Shown piece by piece: positions 51,669 to 60,811 of a stretch of DNA of 64,000 nt. The notes under the pieces were generated by a model. That model saw only the letters and a list, made by a program, of their open reading frames with translations, made no database searches and was not told the origin of the DNA. Origin of the DNA: Caenispirillum salinarum AK4 (lineage in GTDB: Bacteria; Pseudomonadota; Alphaproteobacteria; Rhodospirillales; Rhodospirillaceae). The stretch covers positions 186,001 to 250,000 of the forward strand of contig NZ_ANHY01000004.1 in assembly GCF_000315795.1 (NCBI RefSeq), written 5' to 3'. Every line of letters starts with the position of its first letter. The first letter of the stretch is position 1. The translations under genes and the position numbers were made by a program.

Positions 51669-54600
51669 TTACGCCCCCTTCATGGTGCCGAACTGGCGGG
51701 CGGCTACCGTCAGCATGGCGAGGTCGATGGTGTCGGTTGCCCGCAGCTCGCCGATCAACTGATCGGCCCGCTCCACCGCCGGGGCGATGGTCTCGGCCCA
51801 GGCGGCGACGGCCTCGCCGGCATCGGGACGGGGCCCCACGGCCGACAGCATCACGTCGGCCAGTTCGCGCTGGTCGCGGTACAACTCCTCGATGATCGCC
51901 GCCACCGCCAGCTTCTGCCAATGGCTGCCGACGGCCAGCGGCTCGGCCACCGACCGCAGCCAACCCAGGCCGAAGCGCGAGCCGATGGCGAAGTAGTGCC
52001 GGCCGGCGTCGCAGACGTCCATCTCGTGGCGCTGGGCGATGCGGGTGACGTCCGGTGCGCTCGCCAGCAGGATCAGGTTGGCGACCCGGTGCGCCAGGTC
52101 CTGCGGGACACCCTGCTCGGTGAAGTGGGCGACGCGGCGCATCACTTCGTCGTAGGCGTCGTGGGTGGCGACGGTCTCGATGCCGTCGGCCAGGGCCTCG
52201 ATGCCCGGCGTCAGGTCTTCGATCACAGCCCCCATGTCCAGCGGCGCCGGGCACTGGCGCAGGACCCAGAGCGTGCCGCGCTCGATCAGCCGGTTGGCCT
52301 CCAGCAGCATGTCGGTCTGCACGGTCGCCGGCACCTGGGCATCCAGGGATTCGATGGCGGCCCACAGGTCGCGCATGCGGAAGGCGTCGCGGGTGATGAT
52401 GTAGGCCCGCGCGATGTCGGCCGGCTTCACGCCCGTCTTTTCCGTCACCTGGGTGACGAAGGTGCCGCCGACACGGTTGATCATGCTGTTGGTGGCATGC
52501 GTCGCGATGATCTCGCGGCGCAGACGGTGGCGGCCGATGGCGTCGCGGTAGCGGTCCTGAAGCTGGGTCGGGAAGTACCGCACCAGGTCTTCCATCAGCA
52601 GCGGGTCGTCGGGCAGGTCCGACTCCAGGATCTCGTCGAACAGCCAGAGCTTGGAGTACGGCATGAGCACGGCGATTTCCGGCCGCGTCAGGCCCCGCTT
52701 GGCGGCGAAGCGCTCGGCGATGACCTCGTCGTCGGGCAGGAACTCGATGCCGCGGTCCAGCCGCCCGGCGCGCTCCAGCATCTTCATCAGGCGCTGCTGG
52801 TGGTCCAGGATGTCCACGCCCTTGGCCTCGGCGATGCTGATGGCGGCCGTCTGCAGGTAGTTGTCGCGCAGCACCAGCGCGGCCACTTCCTCGGTCATCT
52901 CCTCCAGCAGCACGTTGCGCTGCTTGAGCGTCAGGTCGCCGTCGGCCACCACGCCGTTGAGCAGGATCTTGATGTTGACCTCGTGGTCGGAACAGTCGAC
53001 GCCGGCGGAATTGTCGATGGCGTCGGTGTTCAGCCGCACCCCGGCCTGCACGGCGGCCTCCACGCGGCCGCGCTGGGTGGCGCCCAGGTTCGCGCCTTCG
53101 CCGACCACCTTGGCCCGCAGCTCGCGGCCGTTGACGCGCACCGAGTCGTTGGTGCGGTCGCCGGCGTCGGCGTTGCTTTCGGTGGAGGCCTTGATGTAGG
53201 TGCCGATGCCGCCGAACCACAGCAGGTCCACCTCGGCCTTCAGCAGTTCCCGCATCAGTTCGTTGGGGGTGACGGTGTCCTTGGCAAAGCCGAAGCGCGC
53301 CTTGATCTCGGGCGTCAGCGTCAGGGTCTTTGACCGGCGCTCGTAGATCATGGCGCCGGGGGACAGGGCGTCCTTGTCATAGTCCGCCCAGGACGACCGC
53401 GGCGTTTCGAACAGCGTCCTGCGCGCCTCGAAGCTCTTTTCCGGGTCCGGGTCCGGGTCGATGAAGATGTGCAGGTGGTTGAAGGCGCCCACCAGCTTGA
53501 TGTGGCGCGACAGCAGCATGCCGTTGCCGAACACGTCGCCCGACATGTCGCCGACGCCGACCACGGTGAAGTCCTGGGTCTGGGTGTCGTGGCCCATTTC
53601 GCGGAAGTGGCGCTTCACGGCCTCCCACCCGCCGCGGGCGGTGATGCCCATGGCCTTGTGGTCGTAGCCCTGCGACCCGCCGGAGGCAAACGCATCGTCC
53701 AGCCAGAAGCCGTACTCCTGGGAGATGCCGTTGGCGATGTCCGAGAACGTCGCCGTGCCCTTGTCGGCGGCCACCACCAGGTAGGGGTCGTCGTCATCGC
53801 GGCGCACCACCTCCGGCGGCGGCAGCACGGCGTCGCCGCGCAGGTTGTCGGTGACGTCCAGCAGGCCGCGCATGAAGGTCTTGTAGCATTCGATGCCCTC
53901 GGCCTGGATGGCCTCGCGCGTCTGTTCCGCCGGCGGCTGCTTGACCACGAAGCCGCCCTTGGACCCCACCGGGACGATGACGGCGTTCTTGACCATCTGC
54001 GCCTTCATCAGGCCCAGGATTTCGGTGCGGAAGTCCTCGCGCCGGTCCGACCAGCGGATGCCGCCGCGCGCGACCTTGCCGCCGCGCAGGTGGATGGCCT
54101 CCACGCGCGGGCTGTAGACCCAGACCTCCATCCAGGGGCGGGGCAGGGGCAGGTCTTCCACCTCGCCGGAGCGCAGCTTGAAGGAGATATAGCTCTTGGG
54201 CCGGCCGGTCTGCGGGTCCGGCTGATAGTAGTTGGTGCGCTGGGTCGCCGAGATGAGGTTCAGGTAACGCCGCAGAATGCGGTCCTCGTCAGGGTTGGCC
54301 ACGTCGTCCAGCATGTGCCGGATCTCGGTGGTCATGGCCTCCAGCGACGGGTCCCGGCCCTCGCGCGCCGGCTCGAAGCGGGCGTGGAACAGGTCCACCA
54401 GGGCGCGCGTGATGCCGCTGTGCAGGCTCAGCGCGCGGGCGATGTAGGACTGGCTGAAGGTGAACGCCGCCTGCCGCAGGTACTTGGCATAGGCGCGCAG
54501 CATGACCACCTCGCGCCAGCTCAGGCCCGCCGAAACCACCAGGCGGTTGAAGGCGTCGTTCTCGGCCTCGCTGTTCCAGATGCGGCCGAAGGCCTCCTGC

Positions 54601-56570
54601 AGGTGGTCGCGCACCGCACCCACGTCGATGGGCGTGCCGTCGGCCGTTTCCATTTCGAAATCATGCACCCAGACCATGCGGCGCGCGCCCGTCGACGGAC
54701 CGTTGGCGGACACGCCGTTGGCTTCGCCGGGGGCCACCGGCTCGCCCTCGCGGATGCGGATTTCGAACGGCACCTCGCCGATGACCCGGAACCCCATGTT
54801 TTCCAGCATGGGCAGGATGTCCGACAGGCTGACGGCGGCATCGGCATGATAGATCTTGAAGCGCACCTGGGTCTCGGGCACCTCCACCGGGCGGTAGAGG
54901 TTCATGCCCAGCGACCGGTCCTCGGACACCATGGCCTCGATGCGGTCGATGTCGGCCACCGCCGCCTGCACGGTGAAGCGCTCGCGGTAGAAGCTGGGGA
55001 AGGCGTGGCCGTAGCGGCGGAACAGGCGCGCGCCGGTCTCCTCGCCCTTGGCCTGGAACAGGGCGCTTTCCAGGTGGTCCGACCACTGCCGCGCGGCATC
55101 GGCCAGCCGGGCCTCCACCTCGCGCAGGTCATAGGGGGGAATGTTGTAGGGCGTGGTGCGGATGATGAAGTGCAGCCGCGCCAGCGGGCTGTCCACGACC
55201 TGCGTGTAATAGGCCGTCATCACGCCGCCGAAGGCCTTTTCCAGGATATCCTGGGCGGCCAGGCGCAGCGCCGTGTCGTAGCGGTCGCGCGGGACGAAGA
55301 CCAGGCACGAGACGAAGCGCTCGAACTCGTCCATGCGGGCGAACAGGGCGACGCGCTGGCGCTCCTGCAGATGCAGGATTCCCAGCGCCGTTTCCAGCAA
55401 CTGCTCGTCGGACGACTGGAACAGTTCATCCCGGGGCAGGTTCTCCAGGATGTTCATCAGCTTCTTGCCGTCGTGGCTGCGCGGCCGGAAGTTGGCGTTG
55501 CGGATGATGCGGTCGATCTTGCGCCGCAGCACCGGGACGAACATGGGGCTGTTGGTGTAGACGTTGGACGTGAACAGCCCGACGAACAGATCCAGTCCCA
55601 CCACGGCGCCCGAGTCGTCGAACCGCCGGATGCCGATGACGTCCATGTGCACCGAGCGATGCACCCGCGCCCGCTTGTTGGCCTTGGCGATGATCAGGTG
55701 CGCCGGCCGGGTCAGGAAGGCATGGACGTCGGGCGGCAGGTCCGCCCCGTCGCGCAGCTCGTCGAACACCAGCATGGCGTCGTCGGCAAGGATGCCGAGC
55801 TGCGAGTCGCGGTCCACATGTACCGTCGGCGCCGCGCCGCCCGAGAAGTCATGCCGGCGGAAGCCCAGGAAGGTGTAGTGGTTCTCCAGCAGCCACTTCA
55901 GGAAATCCGCCACCTCGCCGCTCTCCTCGCCGACGGAGGCGTCGGGGCGGGCGCGGAGCGTCTCCATTTCCTCGGTCATGCGGCCGACCATGGGTTCCCA
56001 GTCGGCGACGGCGGCGCGCACCTGCGACAGGACATCCTCAAGCTGCTGGGCGATGGCGTCCAGCACGGCGGCCTCGCCCTGCTCGGTGACCTCGATCAGC
56101 ATCACCGACTCCGACCGGCAATCGGGGTCGTCGGAGCCCTCCAGCAGTTCCAGCAGGCGCCCGTTCTCGTCGCGCTTGACGTGGATGATGGGGTGGATGA
56201 CCAGATGCACCACCAGGTCCAGCCGGTTCAGCTCGGCCGTCACCGAATCCACCAGGAACGGCATGTCGTCGTTGACGATTTCCACGATCGTGTGGTCCGA
56301 CGACCATGCGTTTTCCTCGAAGCTGGGATTATAGACCCGCACCTTGGGCTTGCCCGGCGTGCGCGTCTTGGCGAACTGCCACAGCCCCATGGCGGCGCCG
56401 TAGAGCGCCTCGGCGTCCTTGTCCAGGATGTCGTCGGGCGGCACGTGGCGGAACAGGTGGCGAACGAAGCGCCCGGCGGGCTCCGCCTGCCGTGGGTCGA
56501 GCCGATCGCTTATCAGGCCGACGACGCGGTCGACCAACTCCGCCTTGAGCGACACCGCCCGCTGCGACAT
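51669..56570 (-). CDS. gdh: NAD-specific glutamate dehydrogenase, large (180 kDa) type
   Basis: A 1633-residue enzyme of the L_180 class that oxidatively deaminates glutamate to 2-oxoglutarate with NAD. The large N-terminal regulatory region (about 1-690) contains the ACT-like segments [22 protein letters not shown] (quoted in part); the catalytic domain shows [42 protein letters not shown] (in parts), [21 protein letters not shown] with the NAD-binding GxGxxx, and [15 protein letters not shown]. The C-terminal region (about 1150-1633) is helical. The ATG at 56570 with AGGAAG upstream gives the family start. Large GDHs serve amino-acid catabolism and nitrogen balance. Confidence 0.95.
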   Translation of the reverse strand: MSQRAVSLKAELVDRVVGLISDRLDPRQAEPAGRFVRHLFRHVPPDDILDKDAEALYGAAMGLWQFAKTRTPGKPKVRVYNPSFEENAWSSDHTIVEIVNDDMPFLVDSVTAELNRLDLVVHLVIHPIIHVKRDENGRLLELLEGSDDPDCRSESVMLIEVTEQGEAAVLDAIAQQLEDVLSQVRAAVADWEPMVGRMTEEMETLRARPDASVGEESGEVADFLKWLLENHYTFLGFRRHDFSGGAAPTVHVDRDSQLGILADDAMLVFDELRDGADLPPDVHAFLTRPAHLIIAKANKRARVHRSVHMDVIGIRRFDDSGAVVGLDLFVGLFTSNVYTNSPMFVPVLRRKIDRIIRNANFRPRSHDGKKLMNILENLPRDELFQSSDEQLLETALGILHLQERQRVALFARMDEFERFVSCLVFVPRDRYDTALRLAAQDILEKAFGGVMTAYYTQVVDSPLARLHFIIRTTPYNIPPYDLREVEARLADAARQWSDHLESALFQAKGEETGARLFRRYGHAFPSFYRERFTVQAAVADIDRIEAMVSEDRSLGMNLYRPVEVPETQVRFKIYHADAAVSLSDILPMLENMGFRVIGEVPFEIRIREGEPVAPGEANGVSANGPSTGARRMVWVHDFEMETADGTPIDVGAVRDHLQEAFGRIWNSEAENDAFNRLVVSAGLSWREVVMLRAYAKYLRQAAFTFSQSYIARALSLHSGITRALVDLFHARFEPAREGRDPSLEAMTTEIRHMLDDVANPDEDRILRRYLNLISATQRTNYYQPDPQTGRPKSYISFKLRSGEVEDLPLPRPWMEVWVYSPRVEAIHLRGGKVARGGIRWSDRREDFRTEILGLMKAQMVKNAVIVPVGSKGGFVVKQPPAEQTREAIQAEGIECYKTFMRGLLDVTDNLRGDAVLPPPEVVRRDDDDPYLVVAADKGTATFSDIANGISQEYGFWLDDAFASGGSQGYDHKAMGITARGGWEAVKRHFREMGHDTQTQDFTVVGVGDMSGDVFGNGMLLSRHIKLVGAFNHLHIFIDPDPDPEKSFEARRTLFETPRSSWADYDKDALSPGAMIYERRSKTLTLTPEIKARFGFAKDTVTPNELMRELLKAEVDLLWFGGIGTYIKASTESNADAGDRTNDSVRVNGRELRAKVVGEGANLGATQRGRVEAAVQAGVRLNTDAIDNSAGVDCSDHEVNIKILLNGVVADGDLTLKQRNVLLEEMTEEVAALVLRDNYLQTAAISIAEAKGVDILDHQQRLMKMLERAGRLDRGIEFLPDDEVIAERFAAKRGLTRPEIAVLMPYSKLWLFDEILESDLPDDPLLMEDLVRYFPTQLQDRYRDAIGRHRLRREIIATHATNSMINRVGGTFVTQVTEKTGVKPADIARAYIITRDAFRMRDLWAAIESLDAQVPATVQTDMLLEANRLIERGTLWVLRQCPAPLDMGAVIEDLTPGIEALADGIETVATHDAYDEVMRRVAHFTEQGVPQDLAHRVANLILLASAPDVTRIAQRHEMDVCDAGRHYFAIGSRFGLGWLRSVAEPLAVGSHWQKLAVAAIIEELYRDQRELADVMLSAVGPRPDAGEAVAAWAETIAPAVERADQLIGELRATDTIDLAMLTVAARQFGTMKGA

Positions 56571-56891
56571 GGGACTTCCTCCGATGCTGTGTTCTGCTTC
56601 TGGGACGCGCGTTTCTTGTACGGGATGCCCTATGCCGGGCTTGGGTTCCTGCTCCAGCTTCGCGCCGATGAAATTTTCTTTCAACGGTTTAGACGCATGA
56701 TCCGGCGCTGAAACATCCGACTCCCACACATGGCGACGCGGCGGAGGGCACGCCCGTTGCGGCGGACGGTGAAGACCTTGACCGGCCTAAGGGCTTCAGG
56801 GACACTGAATGCTCGTAATACGCGCCCGTCAGCCGGGCGTCGGCACGCGGAGGCGCGGCGGGGGCGGCGCGCAAGCAGGGGAGTTTCAGCC
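56571..56891. other. Divergent promoter region between gdh and a small membrane protein
   Basis: A 321-bp gap between divergent genes. On the plus strand TTGACC occurs at 56778, with a weak -10 region 17 bp on; on the minus strand a TTGAAA occurs near 56685. Neither has a strong partner. A GTCAGCCGGGCGTCGGC palindrome-like tract lies near 56830. No small gene is convincing. Confidence 0.35.
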
Positions 56892-57299
56892 ATGACCCAG
56901 GCGGCCAGCACCACCACCAGCGGCGCGGAGATGGAAGCCGGCGGCGCAGGCCCGTCCGAGGCCTTCGACGCCCCGGAACTGGCCCGCCTGCCGCCGGAGT
57001 TCGTCCGCACCCTGTCGGCGGAGCAGCGCGCGTTGCTGCGCGAGGCCCTGCCCGGCCGCGCATGGCGGCGTCACCCGGTGGACCTGCGGTTCTCTGTGCC
57101 GTGGTTCGGCCGGGGGCTGTTCATGACGCTGATCGCGGGTACGGAAAAGCGCTCGGAGGACCGCCGAATGGCGGACCGGGCGCGCTACCCCCTGCACCGC
57201 GTCGGCAACCTGCTGTTCCTGGGCGGGCTGGCGGCGCTGCTTTATGCGCTGGTGGTCACGGGCGCGGTGCTGGCGGACGGGATTCCGCTGGGGGGATAA
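56892..57299 (+). CDS. Small membrane protein of unknown function
   Basis: A 135-residue protein with a Thr/Ser/Gly-rich N-terminus, a short basic core (ALPGRAWRRHPVDLRFSVPWFGRGLFMTL) and one C-terminal hydrophobic helix (about 108-130, LLFLGGLAALLYALVVTGAVL). It probably is anchored in the inner membrane with most of the chain in the cytoplasm. I do not recognise a family name. The ATG at 56892 has AGGGGAG upstream; the longer frame is Arg-rich. Base composition is that of the chromosome, unlike the reverse transcriptase region that begins right after it. Confidence 0.7.
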   Translation: MTQAASTTTSGAEMEAGGAGPSEAFDAPELARLPPEFVRTLSAEQRALLREALPGRAWRRHPVDLRFSVPWFGRGLFMTLIAGTEKRSEDRRMADRARYPLHRVGNLLFLGGLAALLYALVVTGAVLADGIPLGG

Positions 57300-57323
57300 T
57301 CTTGTTGCGAGTTATGATTCCCC

Positions 57324-57352
57324 TTGGCAAACAGGCGTAGCGTACCTACATT
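57324..57352 (+). promoter_or_regulatory. Promoter of the reverse transcriptase leader
   Basis: TTGGCA (57324-57329) and TACATT (57347-57352) are 17 bp apart: a good sigma-70 match, the only one in this gap. Transcription would begin near 57359, leaving about 265 nt before the reverse transcriptase start. Confidence 0.5.
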
Positions 57353-57359
57353 TATCTCA

Positions 57360-57623
57360 TGGCGCCCGATCGGGGCGTTTCAGTGACGTGTTTACACTGT
57401 CAAGGCCCGTGGCCAATTCGGTGCAAAGTGCGAGTTCCATGAGTTGGGCTCCTATTGCCAGGTTGGACGCCGGTCGGCTGCACGGTCGCCAGCACATGCG
57501 GGCGATCTGTACTAGACAGTACACGACTACGTCGAAGACGAACGCACACCGCAGAACGGCGGGGGCGAAAATGCTAAGGGCAAGTGCGTTTGCCCAATGT
57601 TTCGTCCCCACTCGCGCAGAGCA
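57360..57623 (+). ncRNA. Candidate structured leader RNA of the reverse transcriptase system
   Basis: The 264 bp between promoter and reverse transcriptase start form several local hairpins. They are CGCCC/GGGCG at 57363-57376, CAGTG/CACTG at about 57381-57399, TGTACT/AGTACA with an AGAC loop at 57508-57523 (perfect), and GGGCAA/TTGCCC at 57578-57595 (perfect). Unknown-group defence reverse transcriptases such as DRT2 and DRT9 use a non-coding RNA encoded directly upstream as template or partner, and this region has the right size and place. It has no protein homology that I can recognise, although a stop-free frame crosses it (a 62-codon frame from 57439 ends in TGA overlapping the reverse transcriptase ATG). 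Covariation is not tested. Confidence 0.4.
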
Positions 57624-59063
57624 ATGACCTCAAAGTTCGAGCTCAAATCAGAACACTTAAAGAATTACCCGCACTTCGACGCTCCGCTTTCGAAGCGGGA
57701 AATAATGCGTCTGGTAACGGACAAGAGGCGGGTCGCGCAGAATACGTTCTACCCGCTTTTTCTATACAATGAGGAATGGCAGCCCTACCGCTCTGTTAAC
57801 GGCCCGAAGCCGGATAAGAAGAGCCGGCCGATCCGCTACGGTGCTCGACGAGACGCCTACATATTCACATACTACCGACACCTTCTGTCCGGCCCTTATG
57901 AACGAAGGCTGAAGACGCTAGGTATTGAAGGATGTCCGATTGCTTACCGGAAAATTCCGAAGCCGGGCTCAAATTCTGGGAAATGCAATATCGACTTTGC
58001 GAAAGATGCATTCGAGGCCATCGACCATCTAAAAGATTGTGTCGCGATCGCTCTGGATATCGAAGGATACTTCGAAAATCTCGACCATAGTATGATCAAA
58101 TCGGGATGGCGCGATCTTTTAGGTGCTCCGGAGCTCCCAGAGGATCATTACGCTGTGTTTAGGAATATTACTAAGTATCATTACGTTGACCAGCGAGAGG
58201 TTTATAGGAGGCTTGGTTTCATCAAGTCGATCAAGGTCGGCGCCTCTAAGATCGACCAGTTCACTGTTCCTTACCGAAAAATGCCAAAGCAGCTCTGCAA
58301 ACCGGAAGAGTTCAGGGCCAAAATTTGCGGTTACGACCCTGCTTACTCAAATCTTGTTGAGAGCAATAAGAGCGGGCGGGGGATTCCGCAGGGCGCCCCG
58401 ATCTCGGACTTGATTGCTAACTTCTACCTCCTGGATTTCGACGTGTCAGCCAATGACTTTGTCAAAAGCCGAGGCGGATTTTATATGCGTTACTCAGACG
58501 ACATCCTACTCATTCTCCCCGGTGCGGCGAGGGAAGCGGACGATGCCGTCAATTTTGTAAAGGACGAGATCAAGCGCTATGGCTCGGAGCTCCGAATAAA
58601 GGATAAAAAGACTTGCGTCGTCCAGTTTCGGCGCGACGGGCCTTCGTTGAGGCATGAGCATATCTATGGTCCTCAAGGTCGAAACGGCCTTGAGTACCTT
58701 GGTTTTCGGTATGATGGAAAGCGCGTTTATATCCGCGATAGCACGATTTCACGGTTGTACCGAAAGGTTTCGATTGCCGCCAAGCGAGAGGCGGCCCGCC
58801 ACGTGCGAGATAACAAAAGCCTTGGGCTCAAGGAGTTGAAAGATAGCTTTAATTATTCATTGCTTAGTCAGAGGTTTGCGCGTGTTCAGAAAGAACATCT
58901 TTCCAGTGACTATCGCTCGTGGACCTTTTACACGTACCTGAAGAGGGCCTCCGCGACCTTCGGCAGAAAGGGCAATCGCATCCTCGGTCAAGCACGCCGC
59001 TTCGACGCCTTAATGCGCTTGCGAGTAAATGCAGCTATAGATAAAGCTTATTACAAGCGATAG
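57624..59063 (+). CDS. Stand-alone reverse transcriptase, unknown-group/defence type (DRT-like)
   Basis: A 479-residue reverse transcriptase. Motif A is AIALDIEGYFENLDH (Asp145), the next conserved block is GRGIPQGAPISDLIANFYL (about 251-269), motif C is YMRYSDDILLIL with Asp292 and Asp293, and the thumb start is EYLGFRYDGKRVYI. The N-terminus has LKNYPHFDAPLS. It lacks the retron NAXXH and VTG motifs and any maturase or endonuclease domain, so it is not a retron or group II intron protein. This matches defence-associated reverse transcriptases; the exact UG class cannot be named from sequence alone. Codon use is much more A/T-rich than its neighbours, which indicates transfer. ATG 57624 was chosen; 57597 is an alternative. 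It stands alone, without a toxin-like partner gene. Confidence 0.9.
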   Translation: MTSKFELKSEHLKNYPHFDAPLSKREIMRLVTDKRRVAQNTFYPLFLYNEEWQPYRSVNGPKPDKKSRPIRYGARRDAYIFTYYRHLLSGPYERRLKTLGIEGCPIAYRKIPKPGSNSGKCNIDFAKDAFEAIDHLKDCVAIALDIEGYFENLDHSMIKSGWRDLLGAPELPEDHYAVFRNITKYHYVDQREVYRRLGFIKSIKVGASKIDQFTVPYRKMPKQLCKPEEFRAKICGYDPAYSNLVESNKSGRGIPQGAPISDLIANFYLLDFDVSANDFVKSRGGFYMRYSDDILLILPGAAREADDAVNFVKDEIKRYGSELRIKDKKTCVVQFRRDGPSLRHEHIYGPQGRNGLEYLGFRYDGKRVYIRDSTISRLYRKVSIAAKREAARHVRDNKSLGLKELKDSFNYSLLSQRFARVQKEHLSSDYRSWTFYTYLKRASATFGRKGNRILGQARRFDALMRLRVNAAIDKAYYKR

Positions 59064-59095
59064 CCTGTTGATTTCGGGCATTGTCCAAGCCAAAG

Positions 59096-59134
59096 AAAAA
59101 CCGGCCGGAGCTTCACGCTCGACGGCCGGTTTTT
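59096..59134. terminator. Terminator between the reverse transcriptase and tRNA-Gly
   Basis: AAAAACCGGCCG (59096-59107) pairs with CGGCCGGTTTTT (59123-59134), loop of 15 nt. A and T runs serve both convergent transcripts. A related hairpin follows the second tRNA-Gly. Confidence 0.85.
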
Positions 59135-59141
59135 CGTCTGT

Positions 59142-59216
59142 TGGAGCGGGCGATGGGATTCGAACCCACGACCCCAACCTTGGCAAGGTTGTGCTCTACC
59201 CCTGAGCTACGCCCGC
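59142..59216 (-). tRNA. tRNA-Gly (anticodon GCC), copy 1
   Basis: A 75-nt cloverleaf on the minus strand: GCGGGCG/CGCCCGC acceptor, D-arm GTAGCTCAGGGGTAGAGC, anticodon stem CAACC/GGTTG with loop TTGCCAA (anticodon GCC), T-arm GTGGGTTCGAATCCCAT, encoded CCA. It is identical in sequence to the copy 167 bp away and lies next to the reverse transcriptase gene. Confidence 0.96.
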
Positions 59217-59266
59217 GTCGGGTATGACCTCCGCTGCCGGCCCGAGAGCCGTCCCCGGAGGGAACC

Positions 59267-59301
59267 AAAAAACCGGCCGGAGCGGGGCTCGTCAGCCGGT
59301 T
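59267..59301 (-). terminator. Terminator of tRNA-Gly copy 2
   Basis: On the minus strand AACCGGC pairs with GCCGGTT, with an inner GAGC/GCTC stem, followed by TTTTTT. It resembles the terminator after copy 1, at the same offset from its tRNA. Confidence 0.75.
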
Positions 59302-59308
59302 GTCTTAC

Positions 59309-59383
59309 TGGAGCGGGCGATGGGATTCGAACCCACGACCCCAACCTTGGCAAGGTTGTGCTCTACCCCTGAGCTACGCCCGC
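59309..59383 (-). tRNA. tRNA-Gly (anticodon GCC), copy 2
   Basis: Same 75-nt sequence as the tRNA-Gly at 59142-59216. It is the promoter-proximal copy and has its own terminator before the second gene. The pair is a tandem duplication of a tRNA plus terminator unit with a period of 167 bp. Confidence 0.96.
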
Positions 59384-59456
59384 ATCGAGTAAGAAGCCCG
59401 CAAACGCCTGAACCAATTGCACTTTCGTGACGGCCCGTCGTTGCGGCGTGGAGGGG

Positions 59457-59484
59457 AATATATACATCGCCGCGCCCGATGCAA
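59457..59484 (-). promoter_or_regulatory. Promoter of the tRNA-Gly pair
   Basis: On the minus strand TTGCAT (59484-59479) and TATATT (59462-59457) are 16 bp apart. Initiation near 59450 gives a 67-nt leader before the mature tRNA end. Confidence 0.5.
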
Positions 59485-59754
59485 GACATTTTTCGACACT
59501 TTTCTCACGCGCCCGAACCCGCGCCCCGAAGGCCCCTCTTCCCCCTTGGCGGCGTGGGCGTTTGGCCCTTGCCACGCCCGCGCCCCCGCGCCATGTAAAG
59601 AGGCACATTTCCGCCCCGGCGGCGCGTCCGCGCATCCGCCGGGCCCGTTATTTCAGACCGGGTGACACATGAATACGGACACTCGTCGCCCGGCAAGGCC
59701 GACTGGCCGCCGCGCCTTATGGCGCGTGAGGCTGCGTGCCGCTTGAACGCAGCG

Positions 59755-59784
59755 TTGATGATGTCAATCATCGACGCGTATTAG
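59755..59784 (+). promoter_or_regulatory. Possible promoter with a palindrome upstream of the CnoX-like gene
   Basis: TTGATG and TATTAG are 18 bp apart, and GATGAT-GTCA-ATCATC (59757-59772) is an inverted repeat overlapping the -35 side, which could be an operator. The rest of 59485-59754 is GC-rich and I see no gene in it. Confidence 0.35.
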
Positions 59785-59822
59785 ATCAACAGACCATCAT
59801 CCAGGATACGGACGAAGCGACC

Positions 59823-60764
59823 ATGGCAATCATTCTCGACGGAGCCGGCAATCCGGCCGGCGGCGGCAACCAGGGGCAGGGCGGCGGCGCCGGCGGCGAT
59901 GCCGTCAAGGACACCTCCGCCGCCACCTTCATGGCCGACGTCATCGAGCAGTCGCAGACGGTGCCCGTCATCGTCGACTTCTGGGCCGAGTGGTGCGGCC
60001 CCTGCAAGTCGCTTGGCCCCATGCTGGAAAAGCTGGTGCGCCAGTCCGGCGGCAAGGTGAAGATGGTCAAGGTCGACGTCGACAAGGACCAGGAGCTGGC
60101 CGCCCAGTTCCGCATCCAGTCCATCCCCACCGTCTACGCCTTCAAGGACGGCCGCCCGGTGGATGCCTTCCAGGGCGCGCTGCCGGAAAGCCAGTTGAAG
60201 CAGTTCATCGACAAGCTGGCCGGCGGCGGCGCCAACGTCATTGACCAGGCGCTGGAGCAGGCCAAGGAACTGCTCGACCAGGGCCAGGCCGACCAGGCCG
60301 CCGGCGTCTATGAGCAGATCCTCGGCCAGGACCCGCAGAACGCGCCGGCCATCGCGGGCATCATCCGCTGCTATGTCGCCATGGACGAGCCCGACGCGGC
60401 GAAGGAACTGCTGAGCCAGCTTCCCGCCGACATCCTGGCCCACGCCGACGTCCAGGCCGCCAAGACCGCCCTGGAACTGGCCGACACCCCGCCGGCCGAC
60501 AGCGAGGAAGTGGTCGCCCTGCAAAAGAAGGTGGAGGCCGACCCGGCCGACCTGCAGGCCCGGTTCGACCTCGCCAACGCCTATTACGCCGCCAACAAGC
60601 GGGAAGAGGCGGTCGACCAGCTGCTGGAAATCTTCAAGCGCGACCGCACCTGGAACGAGGACGCCGCGCGCGCCCAGCTGGTGAAGTTCTTCGAAGCCTT
60701 CGGTCCCACCGATCCGGCCACCATCAAGGGCCGTAGGAAGTTGTCGTCGATGATGTTCGCCTGA
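59823..60764 (+). CDS. cnoX: CnoX-like thioredoxin-TPR chaperedoxin
   Basis: A 313-residue protein with an N-terminal Gly-rich segment (about 1-30), a thioredoxin domain with the active-site WCGPC (Cys58 and Cys61) inside VIVDFWAEWCGPC, and a C-terminal helical TPR region (AGVYEQILGQDPQNAPAIAGI, FDLANAYYAANKREEAVDQLLEIF, quoted in part). E. coli CnoX (YbbN) lacks the second Cys and works as a hypochlorite-activated holdase, whereas the alphaproteobacterial version with CxxC retains oxidoreductase activity. The ATG at 59823 starts MAIILDGAG; the longer frame is not conserved. It is followed by the LON-domain gene. Confidence 0.9.
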   Translation: MAIILDGAGNPAGGGNQGQGGGAGGDAVKDTSAATFMADVIEQSQTVPVIVDFWAEWCGPCKSLGPMLEKLVRQSGGKVKMVKVDVDKDQELAAQFRIQSIPTVYAFKDGRPVDAFQGALPESQLKQFIDKLAGGGANVIDQALEQAKELLDQGQADQAAGVYEQILGQDPQNAPAIAGIIRCYVAMDEPDAAKELLSQLPADILAHADVQAAKTALELADTPPADSEEVVALQKKVEADPADLQARFDLANAYYAANKREEAVDQLLEIFKRDRTWNEDAARAQLVKFFEAFGPTDPATIKGRRKLSSMMFA

Positions 60765-60811
60765 CCTGATAGTGTTCGGTCAGGGGACGGAAAGCGCAGG
60801 GGAGTGACGTC

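Noticed and set aside
57320-57331. Direct repeat CCTTGGCAA shared between the left end of the low-GC cargo and tRNA-Gly as attachment site
   Set aside because: Nine bases within a larger region are too few and the flanks do not match; no integrase gene is present.
57597-57623. Upstream ATG at 57597 as reverse transcriptase start
   Set aside because: Neither start has a strong ribosome site, but the residues before 57624 look unrelated to reverse transcriptase N-termini and overlap the GGGCAA hairpin region; kept only as alternative.
57624-59063. Retron or group II intron maturase
   Set aside because: Retron NAXXH/VTG motifs, the inverted msr-msd repeats, and intron maturase or HNH domains are all absent.
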